Assembly: GCA_013285445.1 (NCBI GenBank) | Contig: CP053448.1 | Span: forward strand, 2,835,530-2,899,529 | DNA from: Pseudomonadota bacterium | GTDB taxonomy: Bacteria; Pseudomonadota; Gammaproteobacteria; Xanthomonadales; Wenzhouxiangellaceae | DNA length: 64,000 nucleotides | Reading direction: 5' to 3' | Part shown: positions 8,742-16,940 of the stretch, in pieces | How the letters are laid out: the number at the start of each line of letters is the position of its first letter | Position numbering within the stretch: position 1 is the first letter of the stretch | Translations under genes and position numbers: made by a program | The notes under the pieces: generated by a model | What the model was told of the DNA's origin: nothing | Seen by the model: only the letters and a program-made list of their open reading frames with translations | Databases searched by the model: none

Positions 8742-9428
8742 CTACAAGCGCCAGTCGACCGGCCCCACGCCACGGCTTTCCAGCCACTCGTTGGCCTTCG
8801 AGAAGTGGCGACAGCCGAAGAAACCGCGATGGGCCGAGAGCGGCGAAGGGTGTGGGGCCTTGAGAACCAGGTGCCGGCCGGTGTCAATGCCGGCGCCCTT
8901 GCGCTGGGCGTGGCTGCCCCAGAGCAGAAAGGCGACGTTGTCGCGCCGGGTGTTGACGGCATTGACCACGGCATCGGTAAACAACTCCCAACCCTTGCCC
9001 TGGTGGGCACCGGGATTGCCTCGCTCGACGGTCAGGACGGCATTGATCAACAACACCCCGCGCTCGGACCAGGCCTGAAGACAACCATGCCCGGGCGGCG
9101 GGTAGCCGAGATCGGACTCGATTTCCCTGAAGATATTGGCCAGTGAGGGCGGCGGAGGAACGCCCCGGCGCACGGAAAAGCAAAGCCCGTGCGCCTGGCC
9201 GGGGCCATGGTAGGGATCCTGACCCAGGATCACCGCCTTGACCCGCGACAGCGGCGTGGAATCGAGCGCGTTGAAAATCTGTCGCCCCGGCGGATAGATC
9301 GTCGCCCCGGCCCGGCTTCGTTCGAGCAGAAAAGCGCGCAGGCGCTGCATGTAGTCGCGATCGAATTCGGCGCCCAGGACTTCGAGCCATTCCGGGTGGA
9401 GTTGGATATCGCGTTGCTGCTCGGGCAT
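8742..9428 (-). CDS. ung: uracil-DNA glycosylase
   Basis: Removes uracil from DNA at the start of base-excision repair. The family-1 catalytic motif GQDPYHG (catalytic Asp71) and the C-terminal [21 protein letters not shown] motif with the second catalytic His are intact; 228 residues is normal. The gene ends 12 nt from the EamA stop (convergent). Its 5' side faces a 200-nt region filled with a heptamer tandem repeat, shared with the divergent ferredoxin-NADP reductase. Confidence 0.97.
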   Translation of the reverse strand: MPEQQRDIQLHPEWLEVLGAEFDRDYMQRLRAFLLERSRAGATIYPPGRQIFNALDSTPLSRVKAVILGQDPYHGPGQAHGLCFSVRRGVPPPPSLANIFREIESDLGYPPPGHGCLQAWSERGVLLINAVLTVERGNPGAHQGKGWELFTDAVVNAVNTRRDNVAFLLWGSHAQRKGAGIDTGRHLVLKAPHPSPLSAHRGFFGCRHFSKANEWLESRGVGPVDWRL

Positions 9429-9437
9429 TGGTTGGGC

Positions 9438-9521
9438 GGTTTACGGTTTACGGTTTACGGTTTACGGTTTACGGGTTCCGGGTTCCGGGTTCCGGGTTCC
9501 GGGTTCCGGGTTCCGGGTTCC
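9438..9521. repeat. two adjacent heptamer tandem repeats in the ung/fnr divergent region
   Basis: Five perfect GGTTTAC units (9438-9472) run directly into seven perfect GGGTTCC units (9473-9521). A short inverted echo (GGGAACCGGGAACC, 9544-9557) follows, so GGGTTCC copies can fold back on it. The tract begins 10 nt upstream of the ung start codon and ends ~110 nt before the fnr start. Units of seven could slip during replication and alter promoter spacing. Confidence 0.97.
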
Positions 9522-9629
9522 GGGCGGCAGCATATCGCAATCCGGGAACCGGGAACCGGAAAGCTTACCCACCGCGGTTATCATAGGATCCCGAATCCAG
9601 AATCCACCGCCACACATCCGGAGCCAACC

Positions 9630-10658
9630 ATGACAATCCAGACCGATGCGGTCATCGTCGGCGCCGGCCCGGTCGGCCTGTTCCAGGTGTTCGAGCTCGG
9701 CCTGCTGGGCCTGAAGGCCGAGTTGGTCGACTCCCTGCCGCAGGTCGGCGGCCAGTGCGCCGAGCTCTATCCGGAAAAACCGATCTACGACATTCCCGGC
9801 TGGCCGGTGATCGGCGCACAGCAGTTGATCGACAAGCTGATGCAGCAGATCGAGCCCTTCCACGCCGGCATCCATCTGGGCCAGCGCGTTGAAAAATTCG
9901 AAAAACGAGAGGACGGGCGCTTTACCGTAGTGACCTCGAAGAGCACGGAATTCGACGCCGGCGCGGTCATCATCGCCGCCGGACTGGGCGCGTTTCTGCC
10001 ACGCAAGCTCCGGGCCCGCGGCATCGATGAAGTCACCAGCGGCCAGGTTCACTACCGGGTCACCGAGCGCGAGCGGTTTCGCGGCAAGCGCCTGCTGATT
10101 CTCGGCGGCGGTGATTCGGCGCTGGACTGGACGATGGACCTGGCCGGGATCGCCGATTCGGTGGAGCTGATCCACCGGCGCAAGGAGTACCGGGGTGCGG
10201 CGGCCTCCGCCGAGAAGGTGCGCGCGCTGGCCGCCGAAGGCAGGGTGCGCGAGCGTCAGGGCATTATCACGCGGGTCAACAGCGAAAACGGCCGGTTTGT
10301 CAGCTTCGACCTGATGGACCTCGAGCGCAACGAGTTCACCGTCGCCGGCGACGAGGTGCTGGTGTTCTGGGGCCTGGCACCCGATCTGGGCCCGATCGCC
10401 GACTGGGGGCTGGCGCTGGAAAAAAAGCACCTGCCGGTCGACACCGAGCGGTTCCAGACCTCGATCGAGGGGGTGTTCGCCATCGGCGACGTCAACACCT
10501 ACCCGGGCAAGAAGAAGCTCATCCTGTCGGGCTTCCACGAGGCCGCACTGGCCGCTTTCGGAGCGCAAAAATACATCTACCCGGAAGCCCGTCAGTTCGT
10601 GCAGTACACCACAACCTCGCCGATCATGCACAAGCGGCTTGGCGTGGCCAAAGAGTAG
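9630..10658 (+). CDS. ferredoxin/flavodoxin-NADP reductase, thioredoxin reductase-like type
   Basis: FAD protein that moves electrons between NADPH and ferredoxin. The 342-residue product has the FAD motif GAGPVGLFQVFELGLLG, then SLPQVGGQCAELYPEKPIYD, the NADPH motif GGGDSALDW, HRRKEYRGAAAS and the C-terminal FAIGDVNTYPGKKKLILSG. It lacks the CxxC redox pair of thioredoxin reductase, as expected for TrxR-like ferredoxin reductases (YumC/FNR2). ATG 9630 follows CCGGAGCC, a fair ribosome site; the longer frame runs through the heptamer repeats. Confidence 0.92.
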   Translation: MTIQTDAVIVGAGPVGLFQVFELGLLGLKAELVDSLPQVGGQCAELYPEKPIYDIPGWPVIGAQQLIDKLMQQIEPFHAGIHLGQRVEKFEKREDGRFTVVTSKSTEFDAGAVIIAAGLGAFLPRKLRARGIDEVTSGQVHYRVTERERFRGKRLLILGGGDSALDWTMDLAGIADSVELIHRRKEYRGAAASAEKVRALAAEGRVRERQGIITRVNSENGRFVSFDLMDLERNEFTVAGDEVLVFWGLAPDLGPIADWGLALEKKHLPVDTERFQTSIEGVFAIGDVNTYPGKKKLILSGFHEAALAAFGAQKYIYPEARQFVQYTTTSPIMHKRLGVAKE

Positions 10659-10674
10659 GCCGGGGATCCGGTCA

Positions 10675-10699
10675 GCAGGTCGGAGTCGCATCCCCGACG
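10675..10699 (-). repeat. REP-like 25-nt palindromic repeat, copy A
   Basis: Minus-strand sequence begins CGTCGGGGATGCGACTCC and ends GACCTGC; the 25-nt unit is nearly palindromic. It lies between fnr and yceI, exactly 60 nt from copy B. The same unit recurs near 28.08 and 42.95 kb. Confidence 0.85.
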
Positions 10700-10731
10700 A
10701 ACCCGCTTCGAACAGGCCTCGAGGCGACCGG

Positions 10732-11304
10732 TCAGTCGGTCGGGGTCGCATCCCCGACGAACTGCAGCTCGAAAGCCAGATCGACACGGTTGCCGATGAA
10801 GTCGGTGTCCTCGAAGTCCTCGTCGCCGGTACCCACATTCCAGTCCAGGCGCAGGACCTCGGCGCTGCCGGAGAGGATCGGTGGCGCGCCGTCGGACAGG
10901 CTCAAACGCACCGCCTGGTCAGCCGTGATGCCGCGAAGCGTCAGCGTGCCGTCGGCGACGAAACCCTCGGTCCCGGCTCTGATCGTGTCGCTTTCCCAGA
11001 TGGCCTCCGGGTATTTCTCGACATGGAAAAAGTTCTCGCCGTGCAGCTCATTGTCACGCTGGCGGTTACCGGTGTCGGCCGATGCGGTCTTGACCACGAC
11101 TCTGATCTCCGCGGCCGTCAGGTCAGGGCCGCTCATGCAAAGCGACACCTCGAACTCGCCGAATTCGCCGGTAAAGGCATGGCCCTCGACCACGCCGGTG
11201 AACTCGATTCGGCCGCTGTCCTGGTCGGCACGAAAGCAATCGGCCAGGGCCGGGCCCGGCAGCATCAGCAGGGTGAGCCCCGCGACCATCAGTTTCTTCG
11301 CCAT
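10732..11304 (-). CDS. YceI family periplasmic protein
   Basis: A 190-residue secreted protein with a signal peptide (MAKKLMVAGLTLLMLPGPALA, cleavage near residue 21) and a YceI lipocalin-like barrel, a fold that binds isoprenoid-type lipids. Visible family features are the FTGVVEGHAFTGEF start of the barrel, FFHVEKYPEAIWES and DGTLTLRGIT. The ATG at 11304 lies within the last 16 nt of the cytochrome b561 gene, a common pairing. The last eight residues (VGDATPTD) and stop are encoded by a REP-like repeat copy, so the native C-terminus may have been replaced. Confidence 0.88.
   Translation of the reverse strand: MAKKLMVAGLTLLMLPGPALADCFRADQDSGRIEFTGVVEGHAFTGEFGEFEVSLCMSGPDLTAAEIRVVVKTASADTGNRQRDNELHGENFFHVEKYPEAIWESDTIRAGTEGFVADGTLTLRGITADQAVRLSLSDGAPPILSGSAEVLRLDWNVGTGDEDFEDTDFIGNRVDLAFELQFVGDATPTD
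10735..10759 (-). repeat. REP-like 25-nt palindromic repeat, copy B (inside the yceI 3' end)
   Basis: Minus-strand CGTCGGGGATGCGACCCC followed by GACCGAC. It overlaps the final codons of yceI. The core GTCGGGG-6 nt-CCCCGAC is a perfect 7-bp hairpin. It is a tandem partner of copy A. Confidence 0.88.
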
Positions 11305-11849
11305 GTCGGCAGCATCCTTGTCATTACATCGTCCTTGAGCCAGAAGTGATGTCTCAGCGCGGCCAGCGTGTGGCCGATGGCCACCACCGCCAGCGTCGTC
11401 GTCAGCCACTCGTGGATCTCGTGGAACAGATCCTCCAGCGCCTCGCTGGTGGGCGCAATGCCGGGAAAATCCACCGGCCCCCACCAGTAGTCGCCGTAAC
11501 CGGCCGCCGAGGAATAGGCCCAGCCCGACAGGGGCACCGCGATAATCAAGCCATAGAGCATCCAGTGACCGGCGCGGGCCGCCAACGATTCCCAGCGCGG
11601 CATGCCGGCCGGCAGCGGCGGCGGTCGATTGAACATCCGCCAGAGCAAGCGAAGCACGGCCAGTATCAAAACGCTCATCCCGATGGTCTTGTGCTGCGTG
11701 ACCAGCTCGAGCCGGGCCCGAATGCCGTCGACCCCGTCAATGCGCCAGGCCCAAGCATACTGGACAATGAGCAGCGCCACGATCAGCCAGTGAAACGTCT
11801 GGCTGATCACGCCATATGCGCTCTTGGTGTTGCGAAACGGCACCGGCAT
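11289..11849 (-). CDS. cytochrome b561 family protein
   Basis: A 186-residue four-helix membrane cytochrome that transfers electrons across the inner membrane, often from ubiquinol. Histidines suited to two b hemes are seen at the starts of helices: TFHWLIVALL, TQHKTIGMSV, AGHWMLYGLI and IGHTLAALRHHFW. The PLSGWAYSSAAGY segment between helices 3 and 4 is typical. Its 3' end overlaps yceI by 16 nt. It is divergent from a second, lipoprotein-type YceI gene 93 nt away, so this small locus has one cytochrome and two YceI proteins. Confidence 0.92.
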   Translation of the reverse strand: MPVPFRNTKSAYGVISQTFHWLIVALLIVQYAWAWRIDGVDGIRARLELVTQHKTIGMSVLILAVLRLLWRMFNRPPPLPAGMPRWESLAARAGHWMLYGLIIAVPLSGWAYSSAAGYGDYWWGPVDFPGIAPTSEALEDLFHEIHEWLTTTLAVVAIGHTLAALRHHFWLKDDVMTRMLPTWRRN

Positions 11850-11942
11850 TGTGTTCTCCTGGCCCCGGGGGGCAGACTATAGTATGGCCATGAAGCCGCC
11901 GTCATTTTCTCGCAGACAGGCTTATTTGTTCACCCGGCAGCA

Positions 11943-12671
11943 ATGCGCACTGCTGCCGGGTTAATAGTGCTGGCGACCAGCGTGCTGCTGCTGACAGGCT
12001 GTCAGACGCTGCCCTCGCCCGTGGAGCCGGCCGCGCAGACCCGGCCGGCCGGGCACGGTCGACCTGCGCTGCCTGCAGGACGCGAGTTCGTGGTTGATAG
12101 CCGACACTCCGAGATCCGTGTCGTCGTCTACCCGGATGGACCCATGGCCCGCCTGGGCCATCCGCATGTCATTGGCGGTCACGTCGTCGACGGCCGAGTG
12201 GTGCTGGCAGAGCCCTTCGAGTCTTCGGCGCTGGAGCTGTCGATTGACGTCCGCGCCATGGAGCTGGATCGGCCGGACTGGCGACTGGCCGAGGGCTTCG
12301 ATCCGGACATCGACCCGGATGCCATAGAAGCAACGCGCCGCAACCTGATCGCGCGAGAACAGCTCGATGCCGCCAGCCATCCGTTCATCCGGGTTCGCGC
12401 CCTGGCATTGAGCGGCCCGAAATGGCAGCCTGACATCAGGCTGCAGGTCACCATCAAGGAAACGGCGCGCGAACTGACCGTGCCGGTGGCACTGCACATC
12501 AGCGATCAGGCACTCAGCGCGACCGGGCGCATCATCATTCGGCAAAGCGACTTCGACATCGAACCATTCAGTGCTGCGGGTGGTGCGCTGCGCGTGGCTG
12601 ATCCGGTCATGATCCGCTTTCACGTTGTGGCTCGACCGACAGCCAACGGCAATCAGAGCTTCAGGGGTTGA
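11943..12671 (+). CDS. YceI-like lipoprotein
   Basis: A 242-residue probable lipoprotein: the signal peptide ends in the lipobox LLTGC (Cys20). A Pro/Ala-rich linker follows (about 21-50), then a YceI-like domain (FVVDSRHSEIRVVVYPDGPMARLGH...). Ligand unknown. The 3' end overlaps the convergent peptidase gene by 19 nt. It faces cytochrome b561-yceI across a short divergent promoter region, suggesting joint regulation. Confidence 0.82.
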   Translation: MRTAAGLIVLATSVLLLTGCQTLPSPVEPAAQTRPAGHGRPALPAGREFVVDSRHSEIRVVVYPDGPMARLGHPHVIGGHVVDGRVVLAEPFESSALELSIDVRAMELDRPDWRLAEGFDPDIDPDAIEATRRNLIAREQLDAASHPFIRVRALALSGPKWQPDIRLQVTIKETARELTVPVALHISDQALSATGRIIIRQSDFDIEPFSAAGGALRVADPVMIRFHVVARPTANGNQSFRG

Positions 12672-15532
12672 CGGGCGCCCAGCCCGGGGCCGTAGATCAG
12701 ACTGTTCTCGAGCACACGCATGGCGCCCAGCTGCACCGCTCGAAACGCCGGTGGATGGGCAAACAGAATGACCTGCCCGTCGCCGACCGGCTCCCGCACA
12801 ACCAGTGCTGCGCTGGCGATTCGTTCACGGGCTTCGGGCCACAGCAGACCGCCAGCGCGAACCCTGAGCTCCTGTCCCGCTGGCACCGGTGCCCAGCCAA
12901 TCCGGCGCGACTGCCTGTCGATATCCGAGTAGACGCCAATGCGCAGCGGCGCTTCGACCGGTGGCTTGCTCATCAGCACCGGCGAGTCGGAGAACAGCCC
13001 GGTGAGGTACCCGCCAGTCCCGGCGACAAGCCAGTGTTCGGCGTCAGCGCGGGCAGCCACCAATGCCCCGGAGGGCATGAACTGTTTCTGCCATTCATCC
13101 CGTCGCTTGCGTTCTTCGGGTGCGGGCCAGTCGGCCTCGATCGATTGCCAGGGATGGTCGGCGTTGCCGTCTGCGGCGTGACCCCAGATATCGGCCGGCA
13201 GAGCACTCCTGGCCGCCAGCCACTCGCGGTGGAGTGCGTCCTGGTAGCCCGAGAGATCGTCTGCGACCACCTGCGACAACCTGCGCACCGACACCATGGG
13301 TTCCTCGCCGGCACTCAGCGCACGTACCGCACTGCCGGCAGCCACCAGGGTGCCGCCCGACTTGACCCATTCGGCCAGTTCGTCCGGCAGTCCTTCGGGC
13401 AGCGCATCGCCCCAGCGGTCGGGCAGGTAGATGACGTTGTAGCGACGCAGGTCGGCCCGGCCAGCACGATTTTCGTCGAGATGGCTGTGGCGAATGCCGA
13501 CGCGATGATCGAGCAGGTACCAGACCGCTCCGAAATCCAGCATGTTGGTGCTGCCACGGCCCATCAGGGCGATTCTCGGCTGCTCGAGCAGCTGCCAGTA
13601 GCCGCCCCCGAGATCGGCCTTCTCACCCGGCGCCCGGCCATGGCCGACGGCCTGCACGGCCAGACCGAGTTCGCCTGCCGCCGCGGAGACCGTGTCCTGC
13701 CAGTGCTCCGCCTGGCGATTATCGTCTCGCGTGATCGCAATCGACCCGATCGGCAAGGCAAAACCGTCGAGCTCGGATTCGCGCGTATTGGCGCGCACGT
13801 GAATGCCGCGCTCCATCAGTCGGGCGGCCAGGGCCACGCTACGGTCGTCGTGGCCGGATGCAACCAGTGCAATGGCGTCCTCGCGCGTCTCGGCCAAGCC
13901 GGTTTCGCGAGCCGGATCGATGCGCTCGAGCCTGCGTGCCAGATGCTCGGGCACGCTGTAGGCCTCCAGGTCGAATACCATCGGGATGTTCCACCCGGTG
14001 GTGTCGTAGAGCGTGCTGCGGCCGTGCTTGAGGATGCTCTCGCGCTCGGCTTTCAGGGCCGATTCGCTGATGTGCGGATCGAACTCGAACAGGGCCGCGA
14101 CCAGACGCGCCTCAGGCTGGCGATTGCGAATGACGATGCTGCCGGCCGGCAGCGTCAATTCGCGCTGCTCGCGGCCCAGACGATCGGTGGCGCGCGCCAC
14201 GCGGACCGCTTCGGTCAGGCGATGGGTTTCGATCTCCTGGATTGCGAGCAACGCCAGCAGGTCGTTCATCCGCCCCTGATTGTCGCTCGGCAGGAAAACG
14301 AAGCTGCGGTTGCCATAGGGCGCGCCGGGGTCGACCAGCGAGGCCTTGTCCTCGGCGAATGCAACCAGCATGTCGCGACGATGCTCAAGCAGGGTCTGGA
14401 GGTTGGCCAGGGTCGAGAGCACCTGGTGGTGCACCGACTGGCGGTAGCTGAGCAAGTGCGTCGGCCGCTGCACGCCGTCGTCCGCGACGCGCGCCTGCTC
14501 GTAGAGAATGCCGTGGGCGCCGCGCAGCGCCGCCCAGGCGTCGGAGTAGCCCGGGAACCAGTTCTCGTTCCACTCGCCCGAGTAGTAGGGGTAGCCGAAT
14601 TCATCGAAAGCCGCGGCCTGATCCTCGGCGAACCGGTTGCCCATATCGCTGCCCTGGTGCGGCAGATGCGGGTTGTAGGGCGCGCGCGGCGGCGAAAACA
14701 GGTAGGTGTCCTGCGAGCCCATTTCGTGGATGTCGACGAACAACAGCGGCTTGAAGTCGATGATATGTGGAATGCGGCCGCGCGTTTCGGGCTGGCGGGC
14801 ATAAAGCCAGTCGCGGTTGAGGTCGAACAGGTAATGGTTGCCGCGCCCGTAGGGCCAGTAGCCGGTGTGCACCAGTGACTGGTCGTCCACGCTCGGCTGC
14901 CCGCCGCGAGTCTGTGTCACGCCATTGACGAAACGCTCGCGCCCGTCGGGATTCATGTTCGGGTCGATGACGACGACCAGATCCTCGAGCATCGAGCGTG
15001 TGGACTCGGAGCGATCGGCGGCCAGGTGGTAGAGGACCGCAAGCGAAGCGTCCGAACCCGAGCTTTCGTTACCGTGAATGGAGTAGCCAAACCAGCCCAC
15101 GGCCGGCAGTTCGTCGATCAGACGCTCGCGCTCGGCCGGATCCGAGTCGCGCGGGTCGGCCAGCACCGCCATGCCGGCCTGGATCTCGTCGATGCGCGCG
15201 ATGTTGTCCGGCGAGGAGACGACCAGGTAGACCAGCGTCCGCCCTTCGAAGGTCTGGCCGTATTCAACCAGTTCGACCCGAACCGAGGCTTCAGCCACCC
15301 GTCGTGCATATTCGAGAATCTGCGCCGAGGTCGCCACCCGCTTTCCCACCGGGAAACCCAAAACGGAGCGCGGCAGCGGAATATCCGGATCGTGTTCAGC
15401 CGCTCCCGGAAACAGTGAATGCGGATACTCCAGCCCGGCCAGCGGCGAAGGCACGGGAGCGGGATAAGGCGTCTGGCTCTGGGCCAGCGCCAGCGGCGTC
15501 AGGCAGACGGCCAGCAGGAGCGCTCTTGTCAT
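12653..15532 (-). CDS. M14-family zinc carboxypeptidase, secreted, large
   Basis: A 959-residue exported metallopeptidase. The signal peptide is at 1-17 (MTRALLLAVCLTPLALA), with the start at 15532 chosen because of it; the frame is open further upstream without family similarity. The M14 zinc ligands are intact: HGNE (His153, Glu156) and the third ligand in FVDIHEMGS (His269). The peptidase domain spans about 60-380. A long C-terminal part (~400-959) includes a glutamine-amidotransferase-like segment (LRRYNVIYLPDRWGD, WVKSGGTLVAAGSA). Likely digests peptides in the periplasm or outside the cell. Confidence 0.9.
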   Translation of the reverse strand: MTRALLLAVCLTPLALAQSQTPYPAPVPSPLAGLEYPHSLFPGAAEHDPDIPLPRSVLGFPVGKRVATSAQILEYARRVAEASVRVELVEYGQTFEGRTLVYLVVSSPDNIARIDEIQAGMAVLADPRDSDPAERERLIDELPAVGWFGYSIHGNESSGSDASLAVLYHLAADRSESTRSMLEDLVVVIDPNMNPDGRERFVNGVTQTRGGQPSVDDQSLVHTGYWPYGRGNHYLFDLNRDWLYARQPETRGRIPHIIDFKPLLFVDIHEMGSQDTYLFSPPRAPYNPHLPHQGSDMGNRFAEDQAAAFDEFGYPYYSGEWNENWFPGYSDAWAALRGAHGILYEQARVADDGVQRPTHLLSYRQSVHHQVLSTLANLQTLLEHRRDMLVAFAEDKASLVDPGAPYGNRSFVFLPSDNQGRMNDLLALLAIQEIETHRLTEAVRVARATDRLGREQRELTLPAGSIVIRNRQPEARLVAALFEFDPHISESALKAERESILKHGRSTLYDTTGWNIPMVFDLEAYSVPEHLARRLERIDPARETGLAETREDAIALVASGHDDRSVALAARLMERGIHVRANTRESELDGFALPIGSIAITRDDNRQAEHWQDTVSAAAGELGLAVQAVGHGRAPGEKADLGGGYWQLLEQPRIALMGRGSTNMLDFGAVWYLLDHRVGIRHSHLDENRAGRADLRRYNVIYLPDRWGDALPEGLPDELAEWVKSGGTLVAAGSAVRALSAGEEPMVSVRRLSQVVADDLSGYQDALHREWLAARSALPADIWGHAADGNADHPWQSIEADWPAPEERKRRDEWQKQFMPSGALVAARADAEHWLVAGTGGYLTGLFSDSPVLMSKPPVEAPLRIGVYSDIDRQSRRIGWAPVPAGQELRVRAGGLLWPEARERIASAALVVREPVGDGQVILFAHPPAFRAVQLGAMRVLENSLIYGPGLGARQPLKL

Positions 15533-15683
15533 CGGGAGATTCCTCGGTGCGTAATGACATTTCAGACCGCAAAGATTAACGCATCCGCACCGACGCGTTA
15601 CTTTCTGCCCTGAATCCTGAAAACAGGACAGACCCTCCACCCCCGGACACCATCCCACATTCCGGCAAGCGGCCTGAAACGGT

Positions 15684-16940
15684 ATGATTGTCTCCATGAA
15701 ACCGTCATTCCAGACCGCCGGTCGGCTCGAGGCGGTGCGCTACGAGATTCGCGGCGCGCTGGCACGGCGTGCGCGTGAGCTCGAGCAGCAGGGCAATGAC
15801 ATCCTGCACCTGAATATCGGTAACCCCGGCGCGTTCGGCTTCCGCACGCCCGAGACCATGCGCCGCGCGGTGATCCGCAACCTGCCCTTCTCCGAGGGTT
15901 ACGGTCCGCAGGCCGGCATCTTCCCGGCCCGTGAGGCGGTGGCCATGCAGTTCCAGTCGCGCGGGCTGACCGACACCCGCTACGACCAGGTTGTGGTCGG
16001 CAACGGCGTGTCCGAACTGGTCGATCTGACCCTGCGCTCGCTGCTCGAGCCCAACGACGAGGTGCTGGTGCCGGCACCGGACTATCCGCTCTGGACCGCC
16101 GCCGTCGTTCTCAACGGCGGCAAGGCGGTCCATTACCAGTGCCGGGAAGCGGACGGTTTCCTCCCCGATGTCGCAAGAATCAGGGAACAGATCACGCCGA
16201 AGACGCGTGCGATCGTGGTGATCAACCCCAACAACCCCACCGGCGCGGTTTATCCGGAGAAGACCCTGCAGGCCCTGGCCGATCTGGCCACGCGCCACGA
16301 CCTGATCATCTTCTCCGACGAGATCTACGACAGCATTTGCTACGAGGACGCGCGCTTCGTGCCGATGGCGCCGCTCGCGCCGGAGACCCTGTGCGTGAGC
16401 TTCGGCGGCCTGTCGAAGGTTTACCGCGCCTGCGGCTGGCGCGTGGGATGGGCGGTGTTTACCGGCGCACTTGAGCGGGCCGAGGCCTATATGCTCGCGG
16501 TCGAAAAACTGGCCGCGCTCAGGCTTTCGGCCAACGTGCCGGGGCAGTGGGCGGTGCAGACAGCGCTTGGTGGCTATCAGTCCATCGCCGATCTGGTCGG
16601 ACGGGACGGCCGCCTGTTTGAATCGCGCCAGGCCGTTATCGGGGCGTGCGAGAAAAGCCGCTTCCTCGAGCTGGTCAAACCGATGGGTGCGATGTATGCC
16701 TTCCCCTCAGTACGCACAGAAGCCTTCGGCGACTTCGACGACCACCGATTCGCCGCCGAACTGCTCGAACACAAGCATATTCTGATCGTGCCCGGCTCGA
16801 GCTTCAATATCCCCGAACGCAATCATTTCCGGATCACCCTGCTGCCCGAGGCCGAACAGCTCACCGAGGCTTTCGAACGCATCGAGGATCTGCTCGAGGA
16901 ACTCGCCGACGAGCCGCAGCGCATCCGGGCCGTTCGGTGA
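15684..16940 (+). CDS. alaA: PLP-dependent aminotransferase, AlaA-like
   Basis: Class I/II aminotransferase most like E. coli AlaA (glutamate-pyruvate transaminase, alanine synthesis). The N-terminal RLEAVRYEIRGALARRARELE and LHLNIGNPGAFGF match AlaA. PLP contacts are NPNNPTG (181-187), SDEIYD (Asp212) and the Schiff-base lysine in GGLSKVYRACGWRVGW (Lys245). Two ATGs are possible (15684 and 15696). The stop overlaps the GTG start of prlC, so the two are coupled. It is divergent from the M14 peptidase across 150 nt. Confidence 0.9.
   Translation: MIVSMKPSFQTAGRLEAVRYEIRGALARRARELEQQGNDILHLNIGNPGAFGFRTPETMRRAVIRNLPFSEGYGPQAGIFPAREAVAMQFQSRGLTDTRYDQVVVGNGVSELVDLTLRSLLEPNDEVLVPAPDYPLWTAAVVLNGGKAVHYQCREADGFLPDVARIREQITPKTRAIVVINPNNPTGAVYPEKTLQALADLATRHDLIIFSDEIYDSICYEDARFVPMAPLAPETLCVSFGGLSKVYRACGWRVGWAVFTGALERAEAYMLAVEKLAALRLSANVPGQWAVQTALGGYQSIADLVGRDGRLFESRQAVIGACEKSRFLELVKPMGAMYAFPSVRTEAFGDFDDHRFAAELLEHKHILIVPGSSFNIPERNHFRITLLPEAEQLTEAFERIEDLLEELADEPQRIRAVR

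Noticed and set aside
9438..9521. CRISPR array
   Set aside because: Units are 7 bp with no spacers and no cas genes nearby; it is a simple tandem repeat.
12668..14878. 736-codon plus-strand open frame opposite the M14 peptidase
   Set aside because: Antisense shadow of a clear M14 gene in a GC-rich genome; no start signal or recognisable domain.
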